Below, one piece after another: positions 14,140 through 15,636 of a DNA stretch of 15,636 nucleotides (the stretch's first letter is position 1; every line of letters starts with the position of its first letter). The position numbers and the translations under genes are program-made. Below the pieces are notes generated by a model that had not been told where the DNA came from, did not search any database, and was given only the letters and a program-made list of their open reading frames with translations. The DNA comes from Sutterella parvirubra YIT 11816. GTDB lineage: Bacteria > Pseudomonadota > Gammaproteobacteria > Burkholderiales > Burkholderiaceae_F. Location: positions 54,262 through 69,897 of the forward strand of contig NZ_JH605011.1 in the NCBI RefSeq assembly GCF_000250875.1, given 5' to 3'.

Positions 14140-15438
14140 ATGTCCTACTTTCCGCAATGGTCCGTGAAGACGGAAGGCGTCATCGCGCCCGACGAACGTC
14201 TTCCGCTCGGACCCACACTCGCCCTCGGCGTGCAGCACGTCGTCGCCATGTTCGGCTCGACCGTGTTGGCGCCGATCCTCATGGGGTTCGATCCGAACCT
14301 CGCCGTGCTGATGTCCGGCATCGGCACCCTGATCTTCTTCCTGATGGTGGGCGGCCGCGTGCCGAGCTACCTCGGTTCGTCCTTCGCCTTCATCGGCGTC
14401 GTCATCGCCGCGACGGGCTACGCCGCGGGTTCGGGCCCCAACCCCAACATCAGCGACGCCCTGGGCGGGATCATCGTCTGCGGCGCGATCTACTGCGTCG
14501 TGGGCTTCATCGTGATGAGCACGGGCGTGCAGTGGATCGAACGCCTGATGCCCCCGGTCGTCACCGGTGCGGTCGTCGCCGTCATCGGTTTGAACCTCGC
14601 GCCCACCGCGGTGAAGAGCGTCGGTCCGACGGACTTCGACGCCTGGATCGCCCTGATGACGGTCTGCTGCGTGGGCGGCGTCGCCGTCTACACGAAGGGC
14701 CTCATCCAGAAGCTCCTCATCCTCGTGGGCCTCGCGCTCGCCTACGCGATCTACGCGGTGCTGACGAACGGCATGGGGCTCGGCAAGCCCATCGCCTTCG
14801 AAGTGATCGCCAACGCGGCCTGGTTCGGTCTTCCCGAAGTGACGACCCCGACCTTCAGCCTCAACGCGATTTCGCTCATCGCCCCGGTCGTCATCATCCT
14901 GGTCGGCGAAAACCTCGGCCACATCAAGGCCGTCACCGCGATGACGGGCCGCAACCTCGACCCGTACATGGGCCGCGCCTTCTTCGGCGACGGCTTGGCG
15001 ACGATGGTCTCCGCCTCCTTCGGCGGCACGGGCGTGACGACCTACGGCGAGAACATCGGCGTCATGGCCGCGACCCGCGTCTACTCGACCCTCATCTTCC
15101 CGGTGGCGGCGGTCTTCGCGATCATGCTCGGCTTCTCGCCCAAGTTCGGCGCCGTCATTCAGACGATTCCGCAGCCGATTCTGGGCGGCACCTCGATCGT
15201 CGTCTTCGGTCTCATCGCCGTCGCGGGCGCCCGCGTCTGGGTGGTGAACCACGTCGACTTCGGCGACAACCGCAACCTGATCGTGGCGGCCGTGACGCTC
15301 ATTTTGGGCGGCGGCGACTTCACCGTGCATCTCGGCAGCTTCACGCTGGGCGGCATCGGTACGGCCACCTTTGGCGCGATCATCCTGAACGCGCTCATGC
15401 AGGCGGGTGAACGCCGCTCGAAGAAGCAGAGCGAATAA
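14140..15438 (+). CDS. uraA: NCS2-family uracil/xanthine permease (UraA/RutG-like)
   Basis: A 432-residue inner-membrane nucleobase:proton symporter with the hydrophobicity of a 14-segment protein. LGVQHVVAMFGST (29-41) is the N-terminal QH motif of NCS2 carriers; RVPSYLGSSFAFIG follows. GENLGH (256-261) and GTGVTTYGENIG (296-307) hold E257 and E304, corresponding to the two uracil-binding glutamates of E. coli UraA. These features favour uracil over xanthine or urate, but specificity is not certain and RutG is an equally close relative. GAGG (14131-14134), five bases before the ATG, supports the start. It is transcribed divergently from prfC and ends at a strong terminator, so it is probably monocistronic. 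No pyrimidine genes lie next to it within the window. Confidence 0.87.
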   Translation: MSYFPQWSVKTEGVIAPDERLPLGPTLALGVQHVVAMFGSTVLAPILMGFDPNLAVLMSGIGTLIFFLMVGGRVPSYLGSSFAFIGVVIAATGYAAGSGPNPNISDALGGIIVCGAIYCVVGFIVMSTGVQWIERLMPPVVTGAVVAVIGLNLAPTAVKSVGPTDFDAWIALMTVCCVGGVAVYTKGLIQKLLILVGLALAYAIYAVLTNGMGLGKPIAFEVIANAAWFGLPEVTTPTFSLNAISLIAPVVIILVGENLGHIKAVTAMTGRNLDPYMGRAFFGDGLATMVSASFGGTGVTTYGENIGVMAATRVYSTLIFPVAAVFAIMLGFSPKFGAVIQTIPQPILGGTSIVVFGLIAVAGARVWVVNHVDFGDNRNLIVAAVTLILGGGDFTVHLGSFTLGGIGTATFGAIILNALMQAGERRSKKQSE

Positions 15439-15462
15439 CCGCACCCCAAAGCGCCTTAGCAG

Positions 15463-15498
15463 AAAGGGCGGCCACCCCGCGGGGGTGCCGCCCTTTTT
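15463..15498 (+). terminator. Strong intrinsic terminator after the permease gene
   Basis: AAAGGGCGGC (15463-15472) pairs with GCCGCCCTTT (15487-15496); above one bulged C (15473), ACCCC pairs with GGGGT around a 3-base loop. TTTTT ends the element. It may also act on the convergent gene to the right, though the minus-strand tail is poor. Confidence 0.92.
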
Positions 15499-15521
15499 GT
15501 CTTTCGGAGAAAGAGCCCCGA

Positions 15522-15636
15522 TCAGCTCACCGCACGCTCCAGGATGCGGCGCACGACCTCCTGGTCCTTCGTCTCGTAGGCCTGACGCAGAAGGTCCGCC
15601 AGGTGGGGCTGCGCGGCGACCGCCGGATGTTCGCCC
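15522..15636 (-). CDS. C-terminal end of an unidentified protein
   Basis: On the minus strand a frame runs from the window edge to a TGA (complement of 15522-15524), giving 37 residues ending EVVRRILERAVS. Codon use (GC-rich third positions) is like the neighbouring genes, and it sits convergent to the permease gene with a terminator between them, so it is likely the end of a real gene. HLADLLRQAYETKDQEVVRRIL looks helical. I do not recognise the family; the fragment is too short to assign. Confidence 0.45.
   Translation of the reverse strand, partial: GEHPAVAAQPHLADLLRQAYETKDQEVVRRILERAVS

Noticed and set aside
12389..14167. Long plus-strand open frame opposite prfC
   Set aside because: Shadow of prfC; low-complexity translation, no family resemblance, and RF3 is unmistakable on the other strand.

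Overview
The window is GC-rich DNA (roughly two thirds G+C in the genes) carrying about ten complete genes and two partial ones, all ordinary bacterial genes with no transposon, phage, CRISPR, rRNA or tRNA in sight. An LppC-type outer-membrane lipoprotein, an Uup-type ABC-F ATPase, peptide chain release factor 3, an FNR-like operator and Burkholderiales-looking -10 elements (TACAAT or TAAAAT followed by GGGCGG) suggest a proteobacterium, most likely an anaerobic or microaerophilic betaproteobacterium of the Sutterellaceae type. This placement is inference from gene content and style; no marker gene settles it.

Layout. Positions 1-1686: 3' part of an LppC/LpoA-like lipoprotein gene ending at a clean intrinsic terminator. 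1744-3570: uup. 3688-5514: AMP-forming long-chain acyl-CoA synthetase. 5635-6948: radical SAM protein of the HemN/HemW group. 6949-7425: a 477-bp gene-free, comparatively AT-rich region with a weak terminator, a very good FNR/ANR-type box (7111-7124), a TACAAT -10 element and a hairpin-rich leader. 7426-9828: a three-gene hydrogenase operon. 9868-9902: strong terminator. 9927-12277: hydF and hydE with an ATGA overlap. 12304-12329: palindromic terminator between convergent genes. 12356-13963 (minus): prfC. 14140-15438: uracil/xanthine permease of the NCS2 family. 15522-15636 (minus): C-terminal end of an unidentified protein.

The centrepiece is 7111-12277. The catalytic subunit HydA carries two [4Fe-4S] ferredoxin motifs and all four H-cluster cysteines. 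HydB is a small subunit with a twin-arginine signal, related to the Desulfovibrio periplasmic [FeFe]-hydrogenase small subunit. The third subunit is a four-helix, di-haem cytochrome b of the formate dehydrogenase gamma type. Together they predict a periplasmic, membrane-anchored [FeFe]-hydrogenase that exchanges electrons directly with the quinone pool, instead of with soluble c-type cytochromes as in Desulfovibrio. HydF and HydE, two of the three H-cluster maturases, follow as a second transcription unit; the third, HydG, is not in the window. The putative FNR box predicts anaerobic induction. Several residues around the H-cluster (T252, N421, V-S in the FGxxGG motif) and in HydF (Q350, NQCD) differ from the prototypes, so this is a divergent lineage worth biochemical attention.
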